The position numbers and the translations under genes are program-made. A DNA stretch of 64,000 nt. Source: Viola odorata. Taxonomy: Eukaryota; Streptophyta; Magnoliopsida; Malpighiales; Violaceae. Positions within the stretch are counted from its first letter, which is position 1. The number at the start of each line of letters is the position of its first letter. Location: positions 65,014,304 through 65,078,303 of the forward strand of contig OY829537.1 in NCBI GenBank assembly GCA_963691705.1. The letters run 5' to 3'. Below the pieces are notes generated by a model. The model made no database searches. It saw only the letters and a program-made list of their open reading frames with translations, and was not told the DNA's origin. Positions 33,271 to 43,027 of this stretch are shown piece by piece.

Positions 33271-33735
33271 CAAAGCCTATCGTGGCGAAAGGAACAAAGA
33301 CATCCCAACTAGTAGCCGCGCGGTTGATACCCGGTGAAGCGATGTTGGAGCCTATCTGTGGCGGAAAGGAAACAAAGAAATCCTAACTAGTAGCCGCGCG
33401 GTTGATACCCGGTGAAGCGATGTTGGAGCCTATCTGTGGCGAAAGGAAACAAAGAAATCCTAAATAGTAGCCGCGCGGTTGATACCCGGTGAAGCGATGT
33501 TGGAGCCTATCTGTGGCGGAAAGGAAACAAAGAAATCCTAACTAGTAGCCGCGCGGTTGATACCCGGTGAAGCGATGTTGGAGCCTATCTGTGGCGAAAA
33601 GGAAACAAAGAAATCCTAACTAGTAGCCGCGCGGTTGATACCCGGTGAAGCGATGTTGGAGCCTATCTGTGGCAGAAAAGAAACAAAATAAATCCTAACT
33701 AATAGCCGCGCGGTTGATACCCGGTGAAACGATGA
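33270..33735 (+). repeat. Tandem array 2 in the Tat 3' region, 6 copies of 77-79 bp
   Basis: AGCCGCGCGGTTGATACCCG recurs at 33314, 33392, 33469, 33547, 33625 and 33704, so the period is 77-79 bp. The copies are nearly identical (few single-base differences), which suggests recent amplification. Minus-strand ORF 33966-33616 merely reads through it. Confidence 0.95.
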
Positions 33736-34108
33736 CAGAGAGGTGACCATACTGCAACAACAACGTTGAAACAGACGTAAAGCCCCTTCTGACAACGAGG
33801 GACGGCAGGAATATAAGTGCAGCAGATGCGGAAGCAACGCTGATTTACACTCAGAGAGGCTATCGAAGGATATAATGGACATGCTACTTGAATGCAGCTG
33901 ATGAAAAGCTAACGGGATACAACGCGAAACTATGCGTCTGTGGAAACCTAACGCCAAACGTCCCACGCGGACAAGTGATCAAACGGCATTATGAAGAAAA
34001 GCAGATAAAGAACTTCTATCCAAAAAGAGTGGATTAGCCAAGTCAAGGCCGACATTGTTTAAAGTACAAAATATAGACGGGCCCGTCAGCCACAAAAATG
34101 TAAAACAT
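33736..34108. other. Spacer between array 2 and antisense ORF A
   Basis: No gene or repeat is seen. It would be the 3' flank of antisense ORF A. Confidence 0.5.
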
Positions 34109-36414
34109 CTAAACAACAAAAAGTCTAAAGATTGGGCGGCGCGTTGACCCCTCCTTGCTGAGCAGCCTTCCACTGATAGAAACCGCTATCAGTAATGGAG
34201 GAGGCTCTCTTGTCAAATACGCAGAGAGATCTTCAATACGGAGCTCCTCAACTCCATAATGATGCATCACGGCTTCTGACATGATTCCCCCACCCTGCTC
34301 TAAGTACCAACGGTTCTTCTCAGTGTTAAGGGAGGAATCGGCAGAAAGCTCAGCATTCCTCTGTCTCTCCAGACGCAAGCTATTCTCCTCCTAAGAGAGG
34401 CGTATGGCCAGATCAGCGCGTTGTCGCTTCTCCTCCTCCAAAGCTAACTTAGCGGCCTCCAACTCTTGTTTAACCGCGATAGCCTCTCCCTGAGCAGTCT
34501 CCATACTTTCGTTGGCAGCAGCAAGGGCATTTTCAAGACGTTGTCGCTCTTCCAGCAGCCTGTTTACCTCTCCTTGCCCGTTAGCTGCAGCTCTGGCATT
34601 CTCCTCATCCATATAGTGAAGATGGCAAAGCATAGAAAATGCCTGAGAGCGAAGGAAATTGATGCGCCCCTGCTCGCCCCGAGCCACAAAGGCATCCCTC
34701 TCTCTTGGAAGAGACAGAATCTCTGCCACCAGATAAGCGGTAGAGGAAATCACGGTCTCATGATTAGCATCGGCAGGAAACTGCAGAATACTGTCCCTAA
34801 AGGAGCGCAAGCTAACGTGATGAGTCGGCATGAGAGGAGGCTCGTAGGGAGAGATACCAGCCATTAAGGCAGGGGCGGGGCCACCCCTCACAATAGTTGG
34901 ATGGGGCATCGTAACAAAGAACAATGCACCAGGAGAAGCTGGCCGGCTAGTGGAGCCCTCCACGTTAGGCATCGAGACCTCATTACCTCCGGGCACCTCA
35001 GGATTAAGGGCATCAGAATCATAGCCCATTGGGGTGTGCGCGGAATGGATCGGAGAACCAGGAGGCACATGGGGTTGACCGCCAAAATCAACAGGTTCCG
35101 ATTGATCAGCAGATACACCCTCGCCCCCAAGGGCACTCGAACTACGATTGGCGGCCGAGGAAGAAGGGCTATTCGGAAGATCATAGCGAGCCTTCTTCTG
35201 ACGCTCACGAAGGACATCAGCGATACCCATATCTCTCTGGGAGGTAGAAGGGACAGAAGCAGCAACGACTTCCTAAATAACGCAGAACGTGATAAGGAAA
35301 CTGTGCAAAAAAGAAAGACGAAAGTTTTAAAAAAAAAAAAAAAAATGCTCACCTGAGTGGTGGAGGACACAAGAGGAATCCCAACAAGAATCGGATCAAC
35401 CGTAGCCTCTGAAGAGACAACAGTCTGGGATGAAACGGATGGGGCAGCACGTGCTTTCCTAGGCCTTTTCTGTCTTACAACCCGAGGGCCCGTAACGTTA
35501 GCGGTAGCAGTGGCCTCCCCTTCCTCAGCGTTAGCAGCAGCAGCCCTAGCTTCAGCGGCAGCTTTCTTTTTCGCCTCCTGTTTCCTCCTCCTTCGGAAAT
35601 ACTCGAGCTCCCAACCAGGCGGAGGCACTGCACAATCACAAAACGTTAGCGTTAGTACTTCTTGACAACGCAAAAGAAAAAAGGCCAAACGCTCACCCTT
35701 CTTGCACTGTTCCACGGGCAACCCGTTGGCCACTTTTCGGGCATCAACGCTAAAATCAAATTGAAGCAGCGTCTTCAACCAGCCATCCTCCGGGTCGGAA
35801 AGGGGTTTCCGATGACCCCAAGCCCCATCTTTAATTGTTTCGTTGAAGCCAGCCCTCCACAACGGCTCAGGCAGATCAACAATAAAAAATTCCTCTTTCC
35901 AGTGAGGAATGGAAGACTCAATGCCCATTAGTTTCCAAGTAAAGGGCTTCAAAGAACCGTCTTCGTAGCGAGGCGATATCGATATCACCCCTTTACGGGA
36001 GTACAATTGGAAAATGTCATGAAGCAACGCTAAGGTGGGAGATTCTATTCCCTTGAAACGGCACAGTGCGGCAAAAGCACTAACAACGCAAATCGCGTTA
36101 GGACTCAACTGAGCCGGAGCCAAATCAGAATCAGCCAACAACAATTTTACAAGCGGGTCAAGAGGGAGACGAAACCCATGATCGAAGAGCTTAGCATACA
36201 ACATTCTACTATTTCCGGGCAAAATGCTGTTCAGTCGAAGTGACTCAGAAGCAGGATGCACGGGATATTCCTTGGGAAATCGTTCAGAAAACCCAGCAAG
36301 TCTACGGTTAATTAAGGGCAGTGTGTACAAAGAAGTGGGAGTGGTATCAATTACTTCTTCCCCGGAGGACCTTTGAGGATCTCCCTCTTCAGAGGATTTC
36401 TTAGTTCTAGCCAT
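34109..36414 (-). pseudogene. Antisense ORF A: transposase_28-like protein with coiled-coil tail
   Basis: ATG at 36414 (MARTKKSSEEGD). Residues about 60-190 match the 'putative gypsy-type transposon' (PF04195-like) pattern: LYAKLFDHGFRLPLDP, APAQLSPNAICVVSAFAALC, SPTLALLHDIFQLY, PHWKEEFFIVDLPEPLW. Two introns on this strand are supported by sites: 35696-35628 (GTGAGC to TGCAG, 69 nt) and 35352-35273 (GTGAGC to TTATTTAG, 80 nt), and the second restores the frame of the downstream part. A basic segment (RRRRKQEAKKKAAAE) and a Glu/Ala-rich coiled coil (about 34640-34400) follow. TAG 34391-34393 is an internal stop; the frame stays open to 34109. Function unknown, possibly nuclear. Confidence 0.75.
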
Positions 36415-36514
36415 GGCCAACAAGGAAGAAACAAAGAGAAAAGAAAAAGGATGTGTACCTTGTACCTTCGTGAAAGAGAATGCGAGGAGTCTTGAACCAG
36501 AAAGAGAGAGCGGC

Positions 36515-36527
36515 GCAAAGTATTTAT
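36515..36527 (-). promoter_or_regulatory. TATA-like motif before antisense ORF A
   Basis: The minus strand reads TTGGATAAATACTTTG, about 105 nt upstream of the ATG at 36414. It is weaker than the boxes for ORFs C and D. Confidence 0.4.
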
Positions 36528-36529
36528 CC

Positions 36530-37026
36530 AAAGACGAAATAGCGTATAAGGGAAAGATGGAAAAAGAAAAAGGGGTAGAAGAAACAATAGATATAACCCT
36601 GAAAGGGCGACCAGTCAGCAGCAGACACGTTGCGAAGCAACGCGTCATAAAGTAAGGCACGCGCCAGAAGGTGCAAATTTGAAATAAGGACGAAACGCCT
36701 CTGCATTCGCAACTCCCTAGGAGACGCTTGCTCCAAACGCCCCTCTAAGGAAGGACACGTGTCTTCTTTCATCATTATCCTTCAAGTCGCATTAAATGAG
36801 GAACAGAGGGATTGATTAAAAAACATAAAAAGCAGCGCTGGCCTTGCCAAACGGCGCGATGGTACAAAGAAGATAAAGAAGGAATAAATGGTAATATCAT
36901 ACAGTGCGACAAAGGATACAAAGCGTCAGCATTATTACAAGAGAAACAATGTTCGAATGGTTTTCAAGAAATAAACAAAAGACAACAACAAGAAAAACAA
37001 GGAAAGGCCCAGCACCATCGCTAGCG
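36530..37026. other. Spacer between antisense ORFs A and B
   Basis: No gene is seen. It would hold the promoter of ORF A and the 3' end of ORF B. Confidence 0.5.
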
Positions 37027-39198
37027 TTAGACTTTCTCCCCCGAAGGGCCAGAAGAACCGTTGTCACCTTTGCTAATCTCACCCATCACGATAGATATGT
37101 AATCAGCTACCTGGGCCGGATCCGAAGGGTCACCTTTGAAACGAGACGCAAATCCAGAAATGAAGGCCTCCAGAACCCCCTTCCTCCATAACTCTTCTTT
37201 TAATGACGCCCTGGCAGACCCCTCATCTCGAGCAAGTACCTCTTCGCGGAGAAGGAGATTCTTCTTCCTTTCTAGCGCCAATTCCGCCTCCAGAACTTCT
37301 ACCTTGGCTTTCCTGATAGATTTTTCTCTGTCCAATTCCGCCTCCAGAACTTCTATCTTGGCTTTCCCGATAGATTTTTCTCTGTCCAATTCCGTTTGGG
37401 ACGATTCACAGAGGCGCGTCAGCAACCTAGAATGCTCTACCGCCTTCTCTAGCTGCACCCTTGCAACACACAATGCGCTGGAAAAATTATGGGACTCACG
37501 ATCGTGAATTTCGAATTGATAATTCAGATGGCGGAAGAAGTCCAAAGAATCATTCAGAACATGGCGAAAGCGTGCCGAGGGAGGGAGTTGAAGAAATTCC
37601 TCTTTCTCCTTCTTGGAACTCAGCATCTCCCCTATCAAGGGTGCAGTAAACTCATCTCGAGAAAAAGGTTGGGGAACCCCGACAGCGCGAAGGGCATCAA
37701 AGCAAAACCCTGCAAGATTCATACGGTAGGTCGGGACCCCGTCAGGACCAAGATTGATTGAGGGAGGCGGAGAAGAGCCCTGAGGAAAAATACTCTTGAA
37801 AGGAGTAAAAAACAGCTGCGGAGTAACCTTAGGCGGTAGCTCAGCAGTCGAATCCACCACAGGAGGTGTGACCACTACGTCAGGAATACAATGAGTAATC
37901 GGAGAATCGGGAGCGTCAGGTATGGAAGGAGGACATCCCATCGGTAGGCCCTCTCCCTCAGAAGAACAAGTTTTTTCCATGCCTCAGCGGCTCCTGTTGG
38001 CTGAGAAGCGCCCGCCTCAGACAAAACAGCAGGCGTAGGAACAGTTGCCACATCCACAGGAGATGTCCCGGTAGCTTGTCCACTAGTGGCCACTCGAAGT
38101 TTTTTCCGACGCTGGGCAGCAGCAAGGGAAGAAGCGTGGCAAAGGTCTGACTTGGCATCTGCATCCTCATCATCGCTAGTAAGTACTGTCGTTGCGACAG
38201 GCCTGGAGTCCGTCCCCGTGCGACGCTCCGGTAGCCAATTTTCCACAAAACGAGAAGTTCGCACAGAGCTAACGGGCCTTCGCCCTCCCCGGGCAACCGT
38301 TTTAGTTCTCTTCCTCGAAGGAGGAACGCCACCCCGACTTGAGCCCTCGGCCGAAGGCGAGGCCGGTAAAGTTTGAAGCGGTATTACGTTCAGAGGAGTA
38401 CCAGCGTCACCTGGAAATCAACTGTTAGCTTCTTATAGCAAACAAAACATGCGAGGACCAAAGTAAAGAAAATATGGAAAGAAATAGGCTCACCCATAAC
38501 GCACTCTTCCAGAGGCTTGGACAAAGCAAAGGCACGAATACGGTAGTGGGTATTCTCGTCTAACAAAGCGTTAGCCTGGTCCAACTCAGTTCTGGACAAA
38601 ATCGCGGGATTCGTCCAAACGGGACCTGCCAGTTCCTAATTGAAATTGATACGCCACAAATGTGACGGTAGCTCCAAAACAAAGAAGCTGCTCTTCCAAT
38701 CAGCTACACCCTTCTTGAAGCCGTGAAAACGTTGCCAAAACGACTGCACGAGCGCATCATCCCACCGGGGAGTAATCTCGATTAAACAATTGTAGCAAAT
38801 CATGCTAAAGAATTTGCGAAACAAATTGATAGATGGGGTAAAAATGTTCTTCAACTCGCAAGCGCGAAGAAAAGCATAAACCGCACACCAAGAGGAAGGA
38901 GTTATCTGGGCAGGATTAAGGCTATACTCCCGCAGCAGAGTTAGTATCGACTCATGAACGGGAAAGCGAAAACCATAAAGGAACATTTTAAAATAAAGAA
39001 GCCTACTGTGGCCCCACCCTGGATTATGAAGCCGCATATCACTTCCGGGAATAGAAGGCTCATGCCCAGGAGGAAAGGTAATACCATGTTCCTCCAATTC
39101 GGCTTTCAGAACCACATCGCAGTAAAAATACTCGGTGATTGGGCAACCTCGGGATCCATGGGCCTAGAGATAATCTGGCGAGGTCTATTCCTAGCCAT
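37027..39198 (-). pseudogene. Antisense ORF B: second transposase_28-like protein
   Basis: ATG 39198 (MARNRPRQIISRPMDP) opens like ORF A, then a frameshift near 39130 leads into the domain (LLYFKMFLYGFRFPVHES, NPAQITPSSWCAVYAFLRAC, WKSSFFVLELPSHLWRINFN), parallel block for block to ORF A. TAG 38636-38638 interrupts it. Intron 38493-38411 (GTGAGC to TTTCCAG, 83 nt) follows. The next exon has Ser/Arg-rich nuclear-type sequence (RKRTKTVARGGRRP). A frameshift in an A run near 37975 leads to the C-terminal part, with a coiled coil of 18-residue repeats (LDREKSIGKAKIEVLEAE, twice plus; DNA period 54 bp at 37278-37394). Stop at 37027. Confidence 0.72.
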
Positions 39199-39697
39199 AG
39201 CAAACCAACAAAAAAGGAAATCTGAGAAGGGAGGAATTGATACCTTAAAGGAGAAGAATCGCAGAGAAATCGGCGGACAGTGACGAGCGGCCGAAAAGGT
39301 ATTCGGAGAAGAAGACGAAGGAAGACAAAAAGGAAAATTCGAAGTGAGGGCAAAAGTTTTGAGAAATTGGAGAATGGCCCTTCTTAAAGGATAAAAATGC
39401 CACCGCATTAATTGAGTCACCAATCGGACGAAGACGCGTGTAAAAGAAGTGAGCCACGTGGAAGCGCATTAAAGAAATTTGAAAAAAGAGAAGTTATTCG
39501 TCGAGACTCCCCAACGGGGCGAGACAGTATTGACCCGGTCAGAGTAACCACGAAGCGATTGCCTCAGACAGGCCAACCGCTTGCGTTAGCTATCACCAAG
39601 AACCAGCAGACTAACGGAAGTAACGACAAAAAATTGAAAAGGCAGAAAACATTATTTTATTCATAAAATGCCAATAGGCGGGTACAACGCAAAACGG
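39199..39697. other. Spacer between antisense ORFs B and C
   Basis: No gene is seen. The minus strand has only a weak TATA-like stretch (TTTTTATCC, around 39390) before ORF B. Confidence 0.45.
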
Positions 39698-40120
39698 CTA
39701 ATCCTCATCAGGCCAATAAATGCCGTGGTGATAAACCCCGTCATCATCAAGGAACGGCATCTTCCCGTCAGCATTCGGGACCGGCTGGTCTGCCTCCCTT
39801 TCTGGGCAGGACCCTGACGGGCATGATTTTCCTTTGGCACCCGAATCTGCCAACCCCGCACCAGCACTGATGGGAAAATCCTCGTTCAGCGAGCAGTCAG
39901 GGGAAGGAAAAAGTTTGCCACCCTCTTGAGTAGCAGAACCAGAAGAAGCCAAAGTCGCAAAGGGCGTCTTGGAAGTCCGTTTCCCCTGCTTCTTACGACC
40001 CTTTCGGCGGACCGGAGGCCTCCATGGTGGCGAAGGAGGGGGATGATCTGAGTCCGGCGAAGTTGGGGGAGTCGGCAAGGAATCACGATCCATGGAACTT
40101 AAGAAATAAAAATCTGCCAT
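39698..40120 (-). CDS. Antisense ORF C: small Pro/Ser-rich protein, unknown
   Basis: ATG 40120 (MADFYFLSSMDRDSLPTPP) gives 140 residues. The alternative start MDRDS is nine codons on. The N-terminal half is Pro/Ser/Asp-rich, followed by a basic patch (RRKGRKKQGKRTSK). The C-terminus has an acidic end (YWPDED). It is the only antisense ORF of the four without a stop or frameshift. A canonical TATA box lies about 65-70 nt upstream, and a splice-acceptor-like TTTTGCTTTTGCAG precedes the ATG. No family recognised. Confidence 0.5.
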   Translation of the reverse strand: MADFYFLSSMDRDSLPTPPTSPDSDHPPPSPPWRPPVRRKGRKKQGKRTSKTPFATLASSGSATQEGGKLFPSPDCSLNEDFPISAGAGLADSGAKGKSCPSGSCPEREADQPVPNADGKMPFLDDDGVYHHGIYWPDED

Positions 40121-40183
40121 GCCACCTGCAAAAGCAAAAAAGAAGGAAAAGGAAGAAGATGAACAGAAAAGGAAACCAAACTC

Positions 40184-40192
40184 CCTTATATA
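40184..40192 (-). promoter_or_regulatory. TATA box before antisense ORF C
   Basis: The minus strand reads GGCTATATAAGGGAG, a canonical plant TATA box facing ORF C. Confidence 0.6.
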
Positions 40193-40606
40193 GCCGAGTG
40201 AGCACTTCGATCCCTGAAAAATCAATTAAGACGCTTGGGAAAAATAACTGCAATTGCAGAATCCGATCCGTCACAGGTGCGTCTGCTCATTGAACGCACC
40301 AATCAAAGGGCACCAAAGAACCACCCAACCACCTGCCACTGAAAAGACGGCCCTGTAACAGTCAAGACAGAGCATTCATTGCTAATCCCCGGAACACGAC
40401 CACTGCAATACAATGTCCCGAGGAAGACCCATTTTCAGTTGGGCTCATGACAAATATTTCCAACCAATAAAGCAAGCAACCACGCAAGAAAAAGAGAAGA
40501 CTTGGGAAAAAATAGAGACAGTTATTTATTTATGGCTAGGTGGCCTTAGCGTTCAAATATGTACAAGAAACATAAGAAAAGCAACGAGAAGAAGCGGAGC
40601 CAGCGG

Positions 40607-40990
40607 TCAGATATTGGACCCCGCATCATCTTCCCCTGGCACAACGGGAACCTCCCTTAAAGCGTCAGCGACGGAGGTCAGTTCGGAAGAGCAAGCTCTC
40701 ATGCCCTTTAGGCAGCAGGCCAATAGATCTTTCCTCTGCTACAGCATCGAGGCCACCACATCAAGGTGAGCACTGACAGTGGCCAGTTTCGCCAGACTCT
40801 CTAGGGGATTAAAATCCTCCAGAGTTATTCCCAGCTGTCTAGACAGAACAGGGGTGAGTACCCCCTGCAACTCCAGGACATCCTCGGAGGTCTTGGTGAT
40901 CATCCTCTCCAGGAAGCCGATGTCACCCTCAGTAAGATTCTTCAGGGTCAGAGTTTTGGAGATCGGGAAATTGCGAGTCAGTTCATCCAT
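40607..40990 (-). pseudogene. Antisense ORF D: small helical protein, unknown
   Basis: ATG 40990 (MDELTRNFPISKTLTLKN) is open for 83 codons to TAG 40739-40741. The same frame continues to TGA at 40607-40609, 126 residues in total. It is Leu-rich with regularly spaced hydrophobics (LELQGVLTPVLSRQLGITLE), suggesting helices. A TATA box lies about 65 nt upstream. An upstream extension into the 3' LTR is possible but less likely given the TATA position. No family recognised. Confidence 0.5.
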
Positions 40991-41049
40991 GACGAAATAT
41001 GAAAAGAAAGAACAAGAAAATACGAAGAAACTGGCGCAGAGGAACCTCT

Positions 41050-41058
41050 GATTTATAG
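41050..41058 (-). promoter_or_regulatory. TATA box before antisense ORF D
   Basis: The minus strand reads GATCTATAAATCAGAGG, about 65 nt upstream of the ORF D ATG and about 130 bp inside the 3' LTR boundary. Confidence 0.6.
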
Positions 41059-41184
41059 ATCCTGATAAAAAACCGTTAGAACCATCTTCTGAGGCAAAAC
41101 CGCCCCGGTACATAAAGGGACTCTCCGTAAGAGAAGGAACGTTAGCCCTTGGTAAACACTCGGGCTCATTTTCAGTTGGGCTTA

Positions 41185-41756
41185 TGATAACAATCCACCT
41201 AAAAGAAAGGGTATTTTCGTCTATCACCCGGTGGGAAGAGGCATAGCTACTGTTTCGCACCACCACGGTAGGGACGAGATTGCTACCTTCCCCAAAGGCT
41301 AACGTTACAGAGGCTAACGGGGCCCTACCGGCTCCTCTCACGGACCTCCTGCTTGGCTCAAGGAGTTATCTCACCCCCAGAGGAAACCACGCGTCAGGAT
41401 TAACGCTCCGGCCACTATCCTACCGCGGCAATATCTACCTAAACACCTACCGCCGAGGTAGCGTATCACGATAAGGGCGAATCACAGACCCTAACGCGAG
41501 CGATAGCTCCGTACCCGTTTACTCGGGCGGGAACGCCCCCTTTCTTCTATAAATACCTCCCCCACAAAGGAGGCATGTAAGCGGACTTGACTGGCCAAAA
41601 CTCTGCCAATTTCAGTACACATACTGACTTAAGCATCGGAGTGTTTCCGCCGGAGACCCCCTCCGGCGCATTACAGGTACTGTGGACCGTCGCGTACACT
41701 GATCTGAGAGGAGCTGCTCCGCCATACATCCTTCGGCAGAAGACAAATTATTATCA
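41185..41756 (+). repeat. 3' LTR of the Tat element
   Basis: 572 bp with the same ends as the 5' LTR, followed by AATGG. No clear polypurine tract precedes it: the adjoining sequence is TTTTCAGTTGGGCTTA, and a near copy of that junction occurs at 40432. Confidence 0.95.
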
Positions 41757-43027
41757 AATGGTAGTACCCAATAAGGGGATTTTAAAATACTGAAGATGGT
41801 AAAAGAAAATGCAACTAAATAGTTGGCAAGTAATAATTAAGAATGAGATCAGATGATAAAGAATTCCCAGTAAATACTACTCAAGGCCATGGTTCACAAA
41901 TATTGATTATTGATGCAAAGATGTTTAAAACTGAATTTTGTAGGGAAGCTATAGAAATTAGGTTGACTTTGACTTCCTACTCTCCTCCTAATCAAGCATC
42001 TTAAAAAAATCTCTCTATTAAGGACCCTAATCGTCTAGCAATCCTAAGGTTCACTTATAGGATTTAACTAGTTGATTGATAAAAGCAGGAAGAAACTAAC
42101 CTTAGACCAAGGGATCGGTCCACTCGTCCCTATAAACCTAGTTCTTTTTCTCTAGCTTGATCCTATTGACCTCAAACTAGTTGTTTACTCCTTTCCTTCT
42201 AACAATGTAGACCCAAAGTTATTAAAAATAATTGCATTTATCAATGTTAAAACCTAAGTTGATTAGTCTTAAATCAAATAAGAAAAACTGACAAGAAATC
42301 AGAAAGAGAAGAAATACAAAACACAAATTTTATTGAAAACAATTAGATCTCACAATAATGGAATCATGAACCTCAAAGCCTTTACCAGGAATGAATTAAT
42401 TAGCTAGACATCGACATAATAAAATAAAACATGAAATTCAATTTCGTAAAACTAGAAATCTCCCCGTTTCAAGGAAGAAGACGAGTAGAGCAAGAACCAA
42501 GAAGCAACGTCTTGTACTCTGACTCTAGAAAAAATGAAAGTTAAGGAAAAGATAATCCAAGATAATCCTCAGCTGAAACAAGGAAAAATTAAATAGTCTT
42601 TCTTTCCTTGTTTTCCCAGAAATCAAAATAATTCAAAAACAGTTTTGTTCTTATCCCTTGGAATATTTTACAACTTCGAAAACCCTTATGGTTATCTTAT
42701 TTCAAACAGTTTAGTGCACTTCGCTTTCATCTTTGCAACCCAGGCCCGTCTCGTTGGCCTAATGGCTCCACTGCCATCTTCCTAGGTCTAGTGCGATGTG
42801 CTCTCTCCTAGGCCTAGGAAAGAGACCCGATTCTGCTGTTTCAGCTCTTGATCACCACTGATTTCTTTTTGCTCTTTTTTTCCAGGTACTTCCATTCCTT
42901 TCTTCCTTCCTTTGTTCTTTTGACCTATTTTTGTAAAAAGGAAGGAAACATACCCAAATTAGCAGTATCATCATCTCAAATATGGCCAAAATAGATCATA
43001 AAAATGTACAAAATAAGCATTCAATTA

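Larger units (their letters stand above)
26156..41756 (+). mobile_element. Tat-lineage Ty3/gypsy element (15.6 kb) with antisense ORFs
   Basis: TSD AATGG lies at 26151-26155 and 41757-41761. The two 572-bp LTRs (TGATAACAATCC to AATTATTATCA) differ by eye at 6 sites, about 1%. The sense strand has gag, protease, RT, RNase H, a second (archaeal-type) RNase H and integrase at 26813-32702. A 3' region of about 8.4 kb follows with two tandem arrays and four minus-strand ORFs. The dual RNase H and long 3' region with extra ORFs mark the Tat lineage (Retand/Ogre-like). Gag-pol has five in-frame stops, two frameshifts and a changed catalytic residue, so the copy cannot move by itself. Confidence 0.92.
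26010..43027 (-). mobile_element. Solo LTR (about 1.4 kb) inserted in the Harbinger transposase, itself split by a Tat element
   Basis: It is flanked by GCATG (26005-26009 and 43028-43032). Excluding the 15.6-kb Tat insertion and its AATGG copy, the LTR is 146 + 1266 = about 1412 bp. It begins TGATGGGTGCCGAATC and is homologous over its length to the LTR starting at 62803 (shared blocks TTCACTTATAGGATTTAACT and TTTAAAACTGAATTT), and in design to that at 20015. No internal region is present, so LTR-LTR recombination is the likely origin. Orientation is inferred from the 20015 relative. The right terminus ...TCAATTA is not the usual CA. Confidence 0.75.

Noticed and set aside
32795..33735. CRISPR-like array
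   Set aside because: Units are contiguous tandem repeats of 70-93 bp without unique spacers, in a plant retrotransposon.
33616..33966. 116-codon minus-strand ORF
   Set aside because: It reads through the 78-bp tandem array and has no domain or promoter.
34391..36660. ORF A starting at 36660
   Set aside because: The first about 80 residues are hydrophobic and lie over the TATA-like motif; MARTKK at 36414 parallels the ORF B start.
40739..41341. Antisense ORF D starting inside the 3' LTR (200 codons)
   Set aside because: The TATA box at 41050-41058 and the ATG at 40990 give a shorter, better supported start; the upstream part reads LTR sequence.
26010..43027. A complete LTR element with the Tat gag-pol as its interior
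   Set aside because: The two sides of the Tat element join into one LTR with no repeat of it, so it is a solo LTR hit by a separate insertion.
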